The notes below the pieces were generated by a model. The model did not search any database, had not been told where the DNA came from, and saw only the letters and a program-made list of their open reading frames with translations. Shown here in pieces: positions 36,866-49,630 of a DNA stretch of 64,000 nt. This DNA is from Burkholderia metallica (GTDB lineage: Bacteria > Pseudomonadota > Gammaproteobacteria > Burkholderiales > Burkholderiaceae). How positions within the stretch are numbered: position 1 is the stretch's first letter; each line of letters begins with the position of its first letter. The stretch covers positions 124,001-188,000 of the forward strand of contig NZ_CADFDB010000011.1 in the NCBI RefSeq assembly GCF_902832845.1. Direction: 5' to 3'. Made by a program: the position numbers and the translations under genes.

Positions 36866-37687
36866 ATGAAGCCATTCGCCACACTCGCCGCGACCGCATT
36901 GCTTTGCTGCGCCGCCGCGCACGCGCAGACCGGCGCGGGCGCCGCCGCACCCGCTTCCGCGGCGGCCGCTTCCACGGCGGCCGGCGCGTCGCGGCTCGAC
37001 GACGTCATCGCGCGCGGCACGCTGCGCGTGTGCACGACGGGCGACTACAAGCCGTATTCGTACTATCGTGCGGACGGCCGCTTCGAGGGCATCGACATCG
37101 ACATGGCCGAATCGCTCGCGAAGTCGCTCGGCGTGAAGACCGACTTCGTGAAGACGAGCTGGCCGAACCTCACCGGCGACTTCGTTGCGAAATGCGACAT
37201 CGCGGTGGGCGGCGTCTCGACGACGCTCGAGCGCCAAAAGCGCGCGTTCTTCACGCAGCCGTACGTCGTGGACGGCAAGACGCCGATCGTGCGCTGCGCG
37301 GATGCCGACAAATACCAGACCGTCGCGCAGATCGACCGGCCCGAAACGCGCGTGATCGTGAACCCGGGCGGCACCAACGAGCGGTTCGCGAAGCAGTTCT
37401 TCACGCACGCCACGCTGTCCGTCTATCCGGACAACGTAACGATCTTCAAGCAGATCCTCGCAGGCAAGGCGGACGTGATGGTGACGGATGCGTCCGAGAC
37501 GCTGCTGCAGCAAAAGCTGAATCCGGGCCTGTGCTCGGTGCATCCGGACAAGCCGTTCCAGTTCGGCGAGAAGGCGTACATGGTGCCGCGCGGCGACGTC
37601 GTGTTCCAGCAGTACGTCGACCAGTGGCTGCATCTCGCGCTGTCGACCGGCGAATACCGGGCGGTTTCGGACAAGTGGCTGAAGTGA
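36866..37687 (+). CDS. pheC: Periplasmic cyclohexadienyl (arogenate/prephenate) dehydratase, PheC-like
   Basis: The 273-residue protein starts at an ATG behind AAGGAGG and has a signal peptide (MKPFATLAATALLCCAAAHAQ). It follows the PheC pattern: LDDVIARGTLRVCTTGDYKPYSYY, TSWPNLTGDFVAKCDIAVGG, NPGGTNERFAKQFF and GKADVMVTDASETLLQQKL. PheC is a solute-binding-fold enzyme that makes phenylpyruvate from prephenate or phenylalanine from arogenate in the periplasm. A plain amino acid-binding protein is the main alternative, but the TTGDYKP and NPGGTNE blocks favour the dehydratase. Confidence 0.85.
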   Translation: MKPFATLAATALLCCAAAHAQTGAGAAAPASAAAASTAAGASRLDDVIARGTLRVCTTGDYKPYSYYRADGRFEGIDIDMAESLAKSLGVKTDFVKTSWPNLTGDFVAKCDIAVGGVSTTLERQKRAFFTQPYVVDGKTPIVRCADADKYQTVAQIDRPETRVIVNPGGTNERFAKQFFTHATLSVYPDNVTIFKQILAGKADVMVTDASETLLQQKLNPGLCSVHPDKPFQFGEKAYMVPRGDVVFQQYVDQWLHLALSTGEYRAVSDKWLK

Positions 37688-38066
37688 GCGGGTTCGCGCG
37701 CGGCGGTCGGTAACGGGCACCGACCCCGCCGCCGCCCCGCGAAAGTCGCTGCGCGGCGGCGGTCGAAGGGCCGCCGTTACACTTCGACGCGGTGCGCCGG
37801 CGCCGCCAAACCGGCCCGAAGCCGCCGAATCGGCCGAACGGCCGACTTTCGCGGCCGCCGATCACGTTTCAAAATCTTTCCGACGAATGAATCGTCATGC
37901 GCGATATCGGCCGAACCGCGCATTTTCTCGCGTGCAAATCGGCAGTTCGTCGAGCCGGATACGCATGAAAAACGCATCGCGTGCATGCGCTGAAAACGCT
38001 GCGGAAAATATGGGTAAAAATGACTCTTTTCGCGCCCTCAAAAACAGCAAAAAATCCCGGAAAGCC
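37688..38066. other. Intergenic stretch after pheC
   Basis: The first 200 bases are GC-rich with palindrome-like GCGGC repeats. From about 37860 the base composition drops sharply, with several A-runs. A plus-strand frame at 37887-38120 (77 codons) has no convincing start or family. No promoter was identified with confidence. Confidence 0.5.
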
Positions 38067-38281
38067 TTATCTGGCGGGCGTTACAACCTGAAACACTTTG
38101 TTACCGCGACGGGTCATTAATTCGCCCACAATGGCCTCAACGGTTTCAACACGGATGCGGTCTCGTGTGCCAAGTGTGAGCGGACGCGAAGCGCTGCGAG
38201 CCAGTCGGTCACGTACCGAAGCCCTTCCGGGGGGCATCCCTGTTGGAGTCGTTTCCGGCCCCCCGCCGGATTCGGTTTCAT
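38067..38281 (-). other. Possible small gene split between two reading frames
   Basis: ATG 38281 has an excellent GAGGAG site 7 bases before it and starts MKPNPAGG. The more protein-like part, RIRVETVEAIVGELMTRRGN continuing to VFQVVTPAR and a TAA at 38067, is in the -1 frame. That frame is open from just upstream of the ATG but has no start of its own until ATG 38237 (56 codons). Runs of six G (38261-38266 region) and six C (38229-38234 region) lie between and also pair with each other. A one-base shift there would give about 71 residues. This may be a decayed gene, a frameshifted one, or coincidence; the family is not recognised. Confidence 0.3.
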
Positions 38282-38321
38282 CTTTGGTCTCCTCGCGCTA
38301 ACCCCGTAGCGTGTGGTTTTT

Positions 38322-38347
38322 AGCGGGCTAATAAGCCCGCTTTTTTT
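38322..38347 (+). terminator. Strong plus-strand intrinsic terminator
   Basis: AGCGGGCT-AATA-AGCCCGCT followed by TTTTTT is a textbook terminator for plus-strand transcription. A second small hairpin (CGCTA...TAGCG then TGTGGTTTTT) lies just before it. The nearest upstream plus-strand gene is pheC, 630 bases away, so it may end a separate short transcript. On the minus strand it is not followed by T residues. Confidence 0.85.
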
Positions 38348-38405
38348 CGTCCGTCGAAAGCGCAACGGCCCGCAGGCCGCCGCGTTTTCCCGCCTGCATG
38401 CCGCG

Positions 38406-40133
38406 CTATGCGGTCTTCTGCACGTCGAGCTTCAGTTCCTCGATCATCCGGTCGCGCATCACGAACTTCTGCACCTTGCCCGTCACCGTCATCGGCAGCT
38501 CGTCGACGAAGCGGATGTAGCGCGGAATCTTGTAGTGCGCGATCTGCCCGGTGCAGAACGCGCGCACGTCGTCCTCGGTCATCTGCTCGTCCGCGCGCAG
38601 CACGATCCACGCGCACAGCTCCTCGCCGTATTTCGCATCGGGCACGCCGAACACCTGCGCGCTCTGGATCTTCGGATGCCTGAACAGGAATTCCTCGATC
38701 TCGCGCGGATAGACGTTCTCGCCGCCGCGAATCACCATGTCCTTCAGCCGGCCGACGATATTGCAGTAGCCGTGCGCATCGAGCGTCGCGAGGTCGCCCG
38801 TATGCATCCAGCCGTCCACCAGCACCTCGCGCGTCTTCGCGTCGTCGTCCCAGTAGCCGAGCATCACCGAATAGCCCTTCGTGCACAGCTCGCCCGTCGC
38901 GCCGACCGGCACGATGTCGCCGCTCGGATCGATGATCTTCACTTCCAGATGCGGCTGGATTCGCCCGACCGTCGTCGTGCGCTTCTCCAGCGGATCGTCG
39001 GTCGAGCTCTGGAACGACACGGGGCTCGTCTCCGTCATCCCGTACGCGATCGTGATTTCCGACAGGTGCATCTGCGATACCACACGCTTCATCGTCTCGA
39101 TCGGGCACGGCGAGCCGGCCATGATCCCGGTGCGCAGCGTCGACAGGTCGAATTTCGCGAACTCGGGATGATCGAGCTCCGCGATGAACATCGTCGGCAC
39201 GCCGTGCAGCGCGGTGCAGCGTTCGTCGGCCACCGCCGCGAGCGTCGCGACCGGGTCGAACGCTTCGCCGGGGAACACCATCGTCGCGCCCGTCGACACG
39301 CATGCGAGCACCGCCAGCACCATCCCGAAGCAGTGATACAGCGGCACCGGGATGCACAGCGAATCCTGCTCGGTAAAGCGCATCGCCATCGCGATGAAGC
39401 GCGCGTTGTTGACGACGTTGCGATGCGTGAGCGTCGCGCCCTTCGGGCTGCCCGTCGTGCCGCTCGTGAACTGGATGTTGATCGGCTCGCCGGCCGCGAG
39501 CGTCGCGCCGATCGCATCGAGCAACGCGGGATCGACGGCCTGACGGCCGCGCGCCATCACGTCCGCGAAGCGGAACATGCCGGCCGGCGCAACGTCGCCC
39601 ATCGACACGATCGTGCGCAGGCTCGGCACGCGCGCCGCGTGCAGGTCGCCCGGGGTCGCGGTCGCGAGCTCCGGCGCGAGGGTCTGCAGCATCTCGACGT
39701 ACGCCGACGTCTTGAAGCGCTCGGCAGCGATCACCGCCTTGCAGCCGACCTTGTTCAGCGCGTATTCGAGTTCCGACAACCGGTACGCAGGATTGATGTT
39801 GACGAGCACCGCGCCGATCCGCGCGGTCGCGAACTGCGTGAGCAGCCATTCGCTGCGGTTCGGCGACCAGATGCCGACACGATCGCCCTTCACGATGCCG
39901 AGCGCGGCGAGGCCCGCCGCGAGCACGTCGACCTCGTTCGCGAACGCGCGCCAGGTCCAGCGCACCTGCTGCTCGCGGAACACGACGGCCGGACGTTCGG
40001 GAAAGCGGCCCGCCGTGTCGAGCAGGAACCGGCCGATCGTCGCTTCGGAGAGCGGCACGTCGGTTGCGCCGCGCACGTACGACAAGCCGTTTTCGGGCGC
40101 GATCAGCGCCCCCACGCCAAGGTCTGCTGCCAT
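38406..40133 (-). CDS. Fatty acyl-CoA synthetase, AMP-forming (ACSF2/FadD-like)
   Basis: From ATG 40133 (GGAG upstream) the protein is 575 residues. It has the motifs [34 protein letters not shown], the hinge [42 protein letters not shown] and the C-terminal TVTGKVQKF. The extended N-terminal region and [17 protein letters not shown] are typical of the medium-chain ACSF2-like synthetases common in Burkholderia. It activates fatty acids for beta-oxidation in the cytoplasm. It lies downstream of the atp operon terminator and has its own transcription unit. Confidence 0.92.
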   Translation of the reverse strand: MAADLGVGALIAPENGLSYVRGATDVPLSEATIGRFLLDTAGRFPERPAVVFREQQVRWTWRAFANEVDVLAAGLAALGIVKGDRVGIWSPNRSEWLLTQFATARIGAVLVNINPAYRLSELEYALNKVGCKAVIAAERFKTSAYVEMLQTLAPELATATPGDLHAARVPSLRTIVSMGDVAPAGMFRFADVMARGRQAVDPALLDAIGATLAAGEPINIQFTSGTTGSPKGATLTHRNVVNNARFIAMAMRFTEQDSLCIPVPLYHCFGMVLAVLACVSTGATMVFPGEAFDPVATLAAVADERCTALHGVPTMFIAELDHPEFAKFDLSTLRTGIMAGSPCPIETMKRVVSQMHLSEITIAYGMTETSPVSFQSSTDDPLEKRTTTVGRIQPHLEVKIIDPSGDIVPVGATGELCTKGYSVMLGYWDDDAKTREVLVDGWMHTGDLATLDAHGYCNIVGRLKDMVIRGGENVYPREIEEFLFRHPKIQSAQVFGVPDAKYGEELCAWIVLRADEQMTEDDVRAFCTGQIAHYKIPRYIRFVDELPMTVTGKVQKFVMRDRMIEELKLDVQKTA

Positions 40134-40340
40134 GAATGTCTCCGTCCTTTTTGTCTGATCGGGCCGCGTGCGCGTACCGCACCCACGTCCGCCGCCTGGG
40201 TCGCAACGGACCGCCCTCACCGCGGAGATGATGCCGCGCTCCGCTGACGACACTCTGACATCAATTCGCGGCGGACGGATGAAATAGCACGACCGGACGG
40301 AATGATCCGGCCCGCAAAAAACCGACGAAACCGACGGGCG

Positions 40341-40367
40341 AAAAAAAAGCAGCCCGAAGGCTGCTTT
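40341..40367 (-). terminator. Terminator of the atp operon
   Basis: On the minus strand AAAGCAGCC-TTCG-GGCTGC is followed by TTTTTTTT. A 9-bp stem with a stable UUCG loop and eight T residues lies 25 bases after the atpC stop, a very strong intrinsic terminator. Confidence 0.95.
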
Positions 40368-40391
40368 CTTTCGCGGGATACGCGGCGTGGC

Positions 40392-40817
40392 TCAGTGCCG
40401 GCTGCGGATCTTCGCCAGACGCTGGATCGCCTCGAGCTGCGCCATGGCGGTCGCGAGCTCCGATTGCGCCTTTGCGAGGTCGAGGTCCGACTTCGCGTTC
40501 TGCAGCGTTTCCTCGGCACGCTTGCGCGCTTCCTCGGCTTTCGCCGCGTCGAGGTCCTTGCCGCGGATTGCGGTATCGGCGAGCACCGTCACGGCGCCCG
40601 GCTGCACTTCGAGAATGCCGCCTGCGACGAACACGAATTCGTCGTTGCCGCCCTCGACTTCGATGCGCACCGCACCCGGACGAATCCGGGTGATGAGCGG
40701 CGTGTGGCCCGGCAGAATGCCCAGCTCACCCGTTTCGCCCGGCAGCGCGACGAATTTCGCCTCGCCCGAGAAGATCTGCTCTTCCGCGCTGACGACGTCT
40801 ACTTTGATGGTTGCCAT
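40392..40817 (-). CDS. atpC: ATP synthase F1 epsilon subunit
   Basis: The 141-residue protein starts at ATG 40817 ([23 protein letters not shown]). It has the N-terminal beta-sandwich ([24 protein letters not shown]) and the C-terminal helical hairpin that inhibits ATP hydrolysis. It is last in atpI-B-E-F-H-A-G-D-C, directly before the operon terminator. Confidence 0.97.
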   Translation of the reverse strand: MATIKVDVVSAEEQIFSGEAKFVALPGETGELGILPGHTPLITRIRPGAVRIEVEGGNDEFVFVAGGILEVQPGAVTVLADTAIRGKDLDAAKAEEARKRAEETLQNAKSDLDLAKAQSELATAMAQLEAIQRLAKIRSRH

Positions 40818-40934
40818 ATCGACTCCAATCTCATCCACGGGTTGAGCGTTTTGCGGCCGGCGCGCTCGGCCGGGATATACAGTCGGACTGTTAATCCCGG
40901 CCGGCACGCGCCGGCGTGCGACTCACTCAAGCCG

Positions 40935-42395
<1,461 letters not shown>

Positions 42396-43271
42396 TTAAA
42401 CAGCGGCTGCGCCGCCGACGATCTCCGACAGTTCTTTCGTGATCGCGGCCTGACGGCTCTTGTTGTATACGAGCTGCAGTTCGCTGATCACCGTCTTCGC
42501 GTTGTCGGACGCGGCCTTCATCGCAACCATGCGCGCCGATTGCTCGGACGCCATGTTTTCCGCGACGGCCTGGTACACCAGCGCCTCGACGTAACGCACG
42601 AGCAGTTCGTCGACGACTGCCTGCGCGTCCGGCTCGTAGATGTAGTCCCACGACGTGGCCGGCGTACCGTCATCGGCTTCGAAGTGTTCCGACGACAGCG
42701 GCAGCAGCTGCTCGATCACGGCTTCCTGCTTCATCGTGTTGACGAAGCGCGTGTACGCGATATAAACGGCAGACAGCTTGCCTTCCGAGTACAGGTCGAG
42801 CTGCGTCTTCACCGCGCCGATCAGCTTGTCCAGATGCGGGGTGTCGCCGAGGTGCACGACCTGCGACATCACCTTCGCGCCGAAGCGGTTCAGGAACCCG
42901 AGGCCCTTGCCGCCGATTGCGGTGGCTTCGACCTTCTGGCCCTTCTCTTCCAGCTCCTTGAACTTCTGCACCGTCGCACGCAGCACGTTGGTGTTCAGAC
43001 CGCCGCACAGCCCCTTGTCCGTCGTGACGAGGATGATGCCGGCCGTCTGCGCGCCTTCGTTCGCCACCATGAACGGGTGGCGGTACTCCGGGTTCGCACG
43101 GCTCATGTGCGCGGCGATGGCACGGACCTTGTCCGCATACGGACGAGCGGCGCGCATGCGTTCCTGCGCGCGACGCATCTTCGATGCGGCCACCATCTCC
43201 ATCGCCTTCGTGATCTTGCGCGTGTTCTGCACGCTCTTGATCTTGCCGCGAATTTCCTTCATTCCAGCCAT
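42396..43271 (-). CDS. atpG: ATP synthase F1 gamma subunit (central shaft)
   Basis: This 291-residue protein starts [36 protein letters not shown] and ends [28 protein letters not shown], both conserved termini of gamma that form the rotating coiled coil. [13 protein letters not shown] is the conserved surface region. Rotation of gamma drives catalysis in beta. Confidence 0.98.
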   Translation of the reverse strand: MAGMKEIRGKIKSVQNTRKITKAMEMVAASKMRRAQERMRAARPYADKVRAIAAHMSRANPEYRHPFMVANEGAQTAGIILVTTDKGLCGGLNTNVLRATVQKFKELEEKGQKVEATAIGGKGLGFLNRFGAKVMSQVVHLGDTPHLDKLIGAVKTQLDLYSEGKLSAVYIAYTRFVNTMKQEAVIEQLLPLSSEHFEADDGTPATSWDYIYEPDAQAVVDELLVRYVEALVYQAVAENMASEQSARMVAMKAASDNAKTVISELQLVYNKSRQAAITKELSEIVGGAAAV

Positions 43272-43390
43272 AGCTTGCTCCTTTGCGCCCCGAGTTAGCG
43301 CTTTGGCGCTTTACTCGGGGCTCATGCATCGCTCACCGAAGCGGCACGGGCGCGTCAGCACCCGCGCGGCCTCGGTGTGTCACTCGCGGA

Positions 43391-44932
43391 TCAATAGGCA
43401 CCGGACTTCTTGAAGGATTCGATCGCCGAGCGCAGTGCGCCTTCGTCGTCCTTCGAGAGATCCTTGGTGTCTTCGATGCGCTTGATGAGGTCAGCGTGGC
43501 TGGTCTTCAGGTTTTCGCGCAGGCCCTTCTCGAACGGCAGCACTTGCTTGACATCGAGGTCGTCGAGGTAGCCGTTGTTCGCGGCGTACAGCGACACGGC
43601 CAGTTCCCACACCTGCAGCGGCTGGTACTGCGGCTGCTTCAGCAGTTCCGTCACGCGGCGGCCGCGCTCGAGCTGCTTGCGGGTCGCTTCGTCGAGGTCC
43701 GATGCGAACTGCGCGAATGCGGCCAGTTCACGGTACTGTGCGAGGTCGGTACGGATACCGCCCGACAGCTTCTTCACGACCTTCGTCTGAGCGGCGCCAC
43801 CGACGCGCGACACCGACACGCCGGCGTTGATTGCCGGGCGGATGCCTGCGTTGAACAGGTCGGTTTCCAGGAAGATCTGGCCGTCGGTAATCGAGATCAC
43901 GTTCGTCGGAACGAACGCGGTCACGTCGCCAGCCTGCGTTTCGATGACCGGCAGTGCCGTCAGCGAGCCGCTCTTGCCCTTCACTTCGCCGTTCGTGAAC
44001 TTCTCGACGTACTCTTCCGACACGCGAGCTGCACGTTCCAGCAGACGCGAGTGCAGATAGAACACGTCGCCCGGGTACGCTTCACGGCCCGGCGGGCGGC
44101 GCAGCAGCAGCGAGATCTGACGGTATGCCCACGCTTGCTTGGTCAAGTCGTCATAGATGATCAGCGCGTCCTGGCCGCGATCGCGGAAGTATTCGCCCAT
44201 CGTGCAGCCGGCGTACGGTGCGAGGTACTGCATCGCTGCCGAATCCGAAGCCGAAGCGGCGACGACGATCGTGTATTCCATCGCGCCCGTTTCTTCGAGC
44301 TTGCGAACCACGTTCATGATCGACGAAGCCTTCTGGCCGATCGCGACGTAGATACAGATCAGGTCCTTGCCCTTCTGGTTGATGATCGCGTCGAGCGCCA
44401 CCGCGGTCTTGCCGCACTGACGGTCGCCGATGATCAGCTCACGCTGGCCACGGCCGATCGGCACCATTGCGTCGATCGACTTGATGCCCGTCTGCACCGG
44501 CTGCGACACCGACTTACGCCAGATCACGCCCGGGGCGATCTTTTCGATCGCATCGGTCAGCTTCGCGTTGACCGGGCCCTTGCCGTCGATCGGGTTGCCG
44601 AGCGCGTCGACCACGCGGCCGACGAGTTCCGGACCGACCGGGACTTCGAGAATGCGGCCCGTCGTCTTGACGACGTCGCCTTCCGAGATGTGTTCGTATT
44701 CGCCGAGAATCACCGCGCCGACCGAGTCGCGCTCGAGGTTCAGCGCGAGGCCGAACGTGTTGCCCGGAAACTCGAGCATTTCGCCCTGCATCACGTCCGA
44801 CAGGCCGTGGATACGCACGATACCGTCGGTCACGGAGATCACGGTGCCCTGGTTGCGAACGTCTGCGCTCGCTTCAAGGCCCTGGATCCGGCTCTTGATC
44901 AGCTCGCTGATCTCAGAGGGATTGAGTTGCAT
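43391..44932 (-). CDS. atpA: ATP synthase F1 alpha subunit
   Basis: The 513-residue protein starts [20 protein letters not shown]. The nucleotide-binding loop is GDRQCGKT at 169-176 and the alpha/beta signature [17 protein letters not shown] is present. It provides the non-catalytic nucleotide sites and the arginine that acts on the beta site. Confidence 0.98.
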   Translation of the reverse strand: MQLNPSEISELIKSRIQGLEASADVRNQGTVISVTDGIVRIHGLSDVMQGEMLEFPGNTFGLALNLERDSVGAVILGEYEHISEGDVVKTTGRILEVPVGPELVGRVVDALGNPIDGKGPVNAKLTDAIEKIAPGVIWRKSVSQPVQTGIKSIDAMVPIGRGQRELIIGDRQCGKTAVALDAIINQKGKDLICIYVAIGQKASSIMNVVRKLEETGAMEYTIVVAASASDSAAMQYLAPYAGCTMGEYFRDRGQDALIIYDDLTKQAWAYRQISLLLRRPPGREAYPGDVFYLHSRLLERAARVSEEYVEKFTNGEVKGKSGSLTALPVIETQAGDVTAFVPTNVISITDGQIFLETDLFNAGIRPAINAGVSVSRVGGAAQTKVVKKLSGGIRTDLAQYRELAAFAQFASDLDEATRKQLERGRRVTELLKQPQYQPLQVWELAVSLYAANNGYLDDLDVKQVLPFEKGLRENLKTSHADLIKRIEDTKDLSKDDEGALRSAIESFKKSGAY

Positions 44933-44976
44933 TATTCGCTCCTGATAGTCAATTCTGTTGCGTGCCGGCGTGGCGC

Positions 44977-45516
44977 TCAGGCGGTCAACGCAGCCTGCAT
45001 CGATGCAAGGCGCGCGCGAACCGAGGTGTCGAGCACTTCGTCGCCGACCGTCACGCGTACGCCGCCGATCAGCGACGAATCGACTTCGACCGTCGGTTTC
45101 AGCTTGCGCTTGAACTTGCGTTCGAGGCCCGAGACGAGACTGTCGAGATCCGCGCCGTTCAGCGGGAACGCGCTCACGATCTCGGCGTCGGCGGCACCTT
45201 CACGTTCGTTCTTGAGCGCCTCGAACTGCTCGGCAATTTCCGGCAGCAGCGCGATGCGATGATTGTCGACCAGCATCTGCACGAAGTTCTTCGCTTCCGC
45301 ACCGGCCGCGAGCGGCGACTTGACCGCGGCAAGCAGCAACTCGGCTACTTGCGTGCGCGTCACCTTCGGGCTCGACGCGACCGACAGGACTTCCGGCAGA
45401 CGCGCAACCTGGGCCAGCTCTTGCACGAGCGTGGACCAGGCGGCGATGTCACCGCCCTCGGCCACGCGGAACAGCGCTTCTGCGTAAGGGCGGGCGATGG
45501 TTGCAAGTTCGGCCAT
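44977..45516 (-). CDS. atpH: ATP synthase F1 delta subunit
   Basis: The 179-residue protein starts [21 protein letters not shown], the conserved N-terminal helix region, and ends with the [25 protein letters not shown] motif. It joins the b-subunit stalk to the top of F1. Its ATG comes two bases after the atpF stop. Confidence 0.97.
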   Translation of the reverse strand: MAELATIARPYAEALFRVAEGGDIAAWSTLVQELAQVARLPEVLSVASSPKVTRTQVAELLLAAVKSPLAAGAEAKNFVQMLVDNHRIALLPEIAEQFEALKNEREGAADAEIVSAFPLNGADLDSLVSGLERKFKRKLKPTVEVDSSLIGGVRVTVGDEVLDTSVRARLASMQAALTA

Positions 45517-45518
45517 GA

Positions 45519-45989
45519 TCAGAGCTCGGCTTTCAGTTGATTCAGCAGTTGGGCGTGGGCCGTTTGATCGACTTCGCGCTTCAGGATCTGCTCGGCGCCC
45601 TTCACGGCCAGCGTAGCGACTTCGCCACGCAGCGCTTCGCGCGCCTTCACGATTTGCTGTTCTGCTTCCGCCTTCGCCTGGGCGACGATGCGGGCGGCTT
45701 CAGCCTGGGCGTTGGCCTTGATTTCCTCGGCGACCGCCTGTGCACGCTTTTCAGCGTCGGCGATGCGCTGCTGGCCGTCGTTGCGGGCCTGCGCGAGTTC
45801 CTGGTCCACGCGCTTGTGCGCTGCGTCGAGTTCCGCCTTGCCCTTTTCGGCGGCGGCGAGGCCGTCGGCGATCTTCTTCGAACGTTCGTCGAGGGCGTTG
45901 ATCAACGGCGGCCACACGAATTTCATCGTGAACCACGCGAGGACCAGGAACACGACCATTTGCGCAAACAGAGTTGCGTTGAGATTCAC
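45519..45989 (-). CDS. atpF: ATP synthase Fo b subunit
   Basis: The 156-residue protein has one N-terminal membrane helix ([23 protein letters not shown]) followed by a long charged helix rich in Ala, Glu, Lys and Gln. It forms the peripheral stalk as a dimer. 156 residues equals the E. coli length. Confidence 0.97.
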   Translation of the reverse strand: MNLNATLFAQMVVFLVLAWFTMKFVWPPLINALDERSKKIADGLAAAEKGKAELDAAHKRVDQELAQARNDGQQRIADAEKRAQAVAEEIKANAQAEAARIVAQAKAEAEQQIVKAREALRGEVATLAVKGAEQILKREVDQTAHAQLLNQLKAEL

Positions 45990-46118
45990 GGTGTTTCCTT
46001 ATCTGCTATTCCGGAAAAATGAAACGGTAAGGCGCTCATCGAGTTGCATTCGATCAGCGCCCCAAGTCTCCGTTCCGCCCTGCGCCGGCTCACGCCGGAC
46101 GCATATTTCCGAGGAACC

Positions 46119-47949
<1,831 letters not shown>

Positions 47950-47990
47950 CGCAATCTTCCGCAAAATCCTTGAACCCGGCCCCAAGCTTT

Positions 47991-48004
47991 CTGAAAGCTT
48001 TCAG
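47991..48004. repeat. Palindrome in the atp operon leader
   Basis: CTGAAAGCTTTCAG is a perfect 14-bp palindrome flanked by CCCC/GGGG, about 42 bases upstream of atpI in the transcribed leader. The leader also carries a second copy of AAGCTT. It could form an RNA hairpin; its role is unknown. Confidence 0.6.
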
Positions 48005-48030
48005 GGGTGCCTAGCTAACAAATCCGGGCG

Positions 48031-48059
48031 ATTGTAAGCGATAGTTGCAAGTGATTCAA
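48031..48059 (-). promoter_or_regulatory. sigma-70 promoter of the atp operon
   Basis: On the minus strand TTGAAT (48059-48054), a 17-base spacer and TACAAT (48036-48031) form a good sigma-70 promoter. Transcription would begin near 48024, giving a 75-base leader for atpI. Confidence 0.75.
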
Positions 48060-48489
48060 GGCTTTAGACGCGACAAAAACCTGCGTAAAACGACGCCTCA
48101 TCATGTGAAAAAAGCCGCGATTCGACGACGTACGATGACAGTTGTAAGGTCGCCTTTTCGCGCCGGTATTTCTTGCCCAAAAAAGTCCGGCGACGACGAA
48201 ATGGCGAGGAAACGATGCCCGATGCGGGCGCTGGAGAGGTGGCACGATCGCCGCTGAAAATTCAATGTGGCGCGGTTCGCGGGCTCGCGCTGCGCGCGAA
48301 GCGCCGGGCAGGCAAAACCGGGGGATCGACAGTCGTGCCGAATGCGCGAAATCCGGACCGACGCCGGCGCGTCGAATCATCCAATCAGTTGTCATGCCGC
48401 CACAGTCGATCGACTCTGGATTGCGGCACTTATCGACAGCCCCGTCACCCGCGCGAATGCCGTGCGCCCCGTACCCACTTCCGCCCCGC
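48060..48489. other. Intergenic region between the permease and the atp promoter
   Basis: About 430 bases with no supportable gene. The part near the atp promoter is AT-rich, with TTTTTT runs that may aid promoter strength. The rest is GC-rich. No terminator for the permease gene was found. Confidence 0.5.
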
Positions 48490-49620
48490 TCAACCGAGCG
48501 CGAGCAGCCACGCGGCAAGTGCGGCGCTCGCGAACGCGAACGGAATCGAGACCAGGTGGAACGGCAGCCACATGCGCGGCTCCTTCGCGAGACGCACAGC
48601 GATCAGGTTCGCAAGCGAACCGATCGCAAAGCCGAAACCGCCGACCGAGACACCGAATGCGAGCGCGCGCCAGTCATGCGTGAACTCCGACAACAGGATC
48701 GCCGCCGGCACGTTGCTGATGCCCTGCGACAGTACGGCACCGGCCGCGAATACACGCAGCGGCGAATCGAGACTCGCATGCGCGATCGCATCGTGGATGA
48801 CCGGCAGCGCAGCCGCGCTGCGCAGCACGACGAACATCAGCACGAAGATCAGCAACAGCAGCCAGTCGATCTTCAGGACTGCATCACGTTTGACGGCGAG
48901 CAGGACGACGGCGACACCGACGAGCCCCGGCAGCGGATGATGTGCATCCGCGAGCAGCACGAACGCCGCGAACAGCACGGCCGCGATCAGCGCGTGCATC
49001 CGTTGCACGGGAACCGTGGCGGCATCGCCGGACAGGTCGAGCGGCTTCGCGCGAAACATGCAGGCGGTCACCACGAGCAGCAAAGCCATCAGCGCAATCG
49101 CGAGCGGCCCGAGCGTGACCACGAAGCGGCCGAACGACACGCCGCTCAATTGCCACAGGAAAAGATTCTGGGGATTGCCGAGCGGTGTCGCGACGGACCC
49201 CGCGTTGACGGCCAGCGCAACGACGATCACGAGGCGCCGGAACGGCAGCGGCGTCAGCGCACGCAGCGACACCATCAACGGCACGACGACGAACAGGGCG
49301 ACGTCGTTGGTGAGCCACATCGACAGCACTGCGGCGAACCCGACCAGCAGCATCGCGAGCCCGCGCTCGGAATGCACGTGATGCACGATGCGGTGCGCGA
49401 GCCACATCAGGCAACCGGACAACTCGAGTGCCTTGGTCAGCATCAGCAGGCCCGCGAGCGTTGCGACGGTCTGCCAGTCGACGCGATCGGCCAACACGGA
49501 AAATGGTTGCGGGCGCAACCATTGCAGCAGGATCAGGCCCAGCGCGAGCACCGACAGCACGGGCTCCTGCGCAAGCCATCCCAACCACCGGCGCGGCACC
49601 GACGTGCTCGTCTCCCCCAT
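48490..49620 (-). CDS. SLC13/ArsB-superfamily permease
   Basis: From ATG 49620 the protein is 376 residues with about ten membrane helices. It shows AVLSMWLTNDVALFVVVPL, VNAGSVATPLGNPQNLFLWQLSG and SNVPAAILLSEFTHDW, the two-fold TND/SNxPA pattern of the ion-transporter superfamily (SLC13, ArsB, NhaD). It is short for SLC13 (usually over 430). It likely moves an anion or antiports an ion. It begins 10 bases after the parB stop, as the last gene of mnmG-rsmG-parA-parB, an unexpected place for a permease. Confidence 0.82.
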   Translation of the reverse strand: MGETSTSVPRRWLGWLAQEPVLSVLALGLILLQWLRPQPFSVLADRVDWQTVATLAGLLMLTKALELSGCLMWLAHRIVHHVHSERGLAMLLVGFAAVLSMWLTNDVALFVVVPLMVSLRALTPLPFRRLVIVVALAVNAGSVATPLGNPQNLFLWQLSGVSFGRFVVTLGPLAIALMALLLVVTACMFRAKPLDLSGDAATVPVQRMHALIAAVLFAAFVLLADAHHPLPGLVGVAVVLLAVKRDAVLKIDWLLLLIFVLMFVVLRSAAALPVIHDAIAHASLDSPLRVFAAGAVLSQGISNVPAAILLSEFTHDWRALAFGVSVGGFGFAIGSLANLIAVRLAKEPRMWLPFHLVSIPFAFASAALAAWLLALG

Positions 49621-49630
49621 GTGCGGCCCG

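Noticed and set aside
37887-38120. 77-codon plus-strand frame after pheC
   Set aside because: No ribosome site for any start and no recognisable pattern, though its lysine-rich end is antisense to the candidate split frame.
38237-38261. Programmed -1 frameshift at the G-run
   Set aside because: The heptamer G-GGG-GGC fits formally, but the G-run is itself the 5' arm of the hairpin rather than lying before it, so a standard frameshift signal is not supported.
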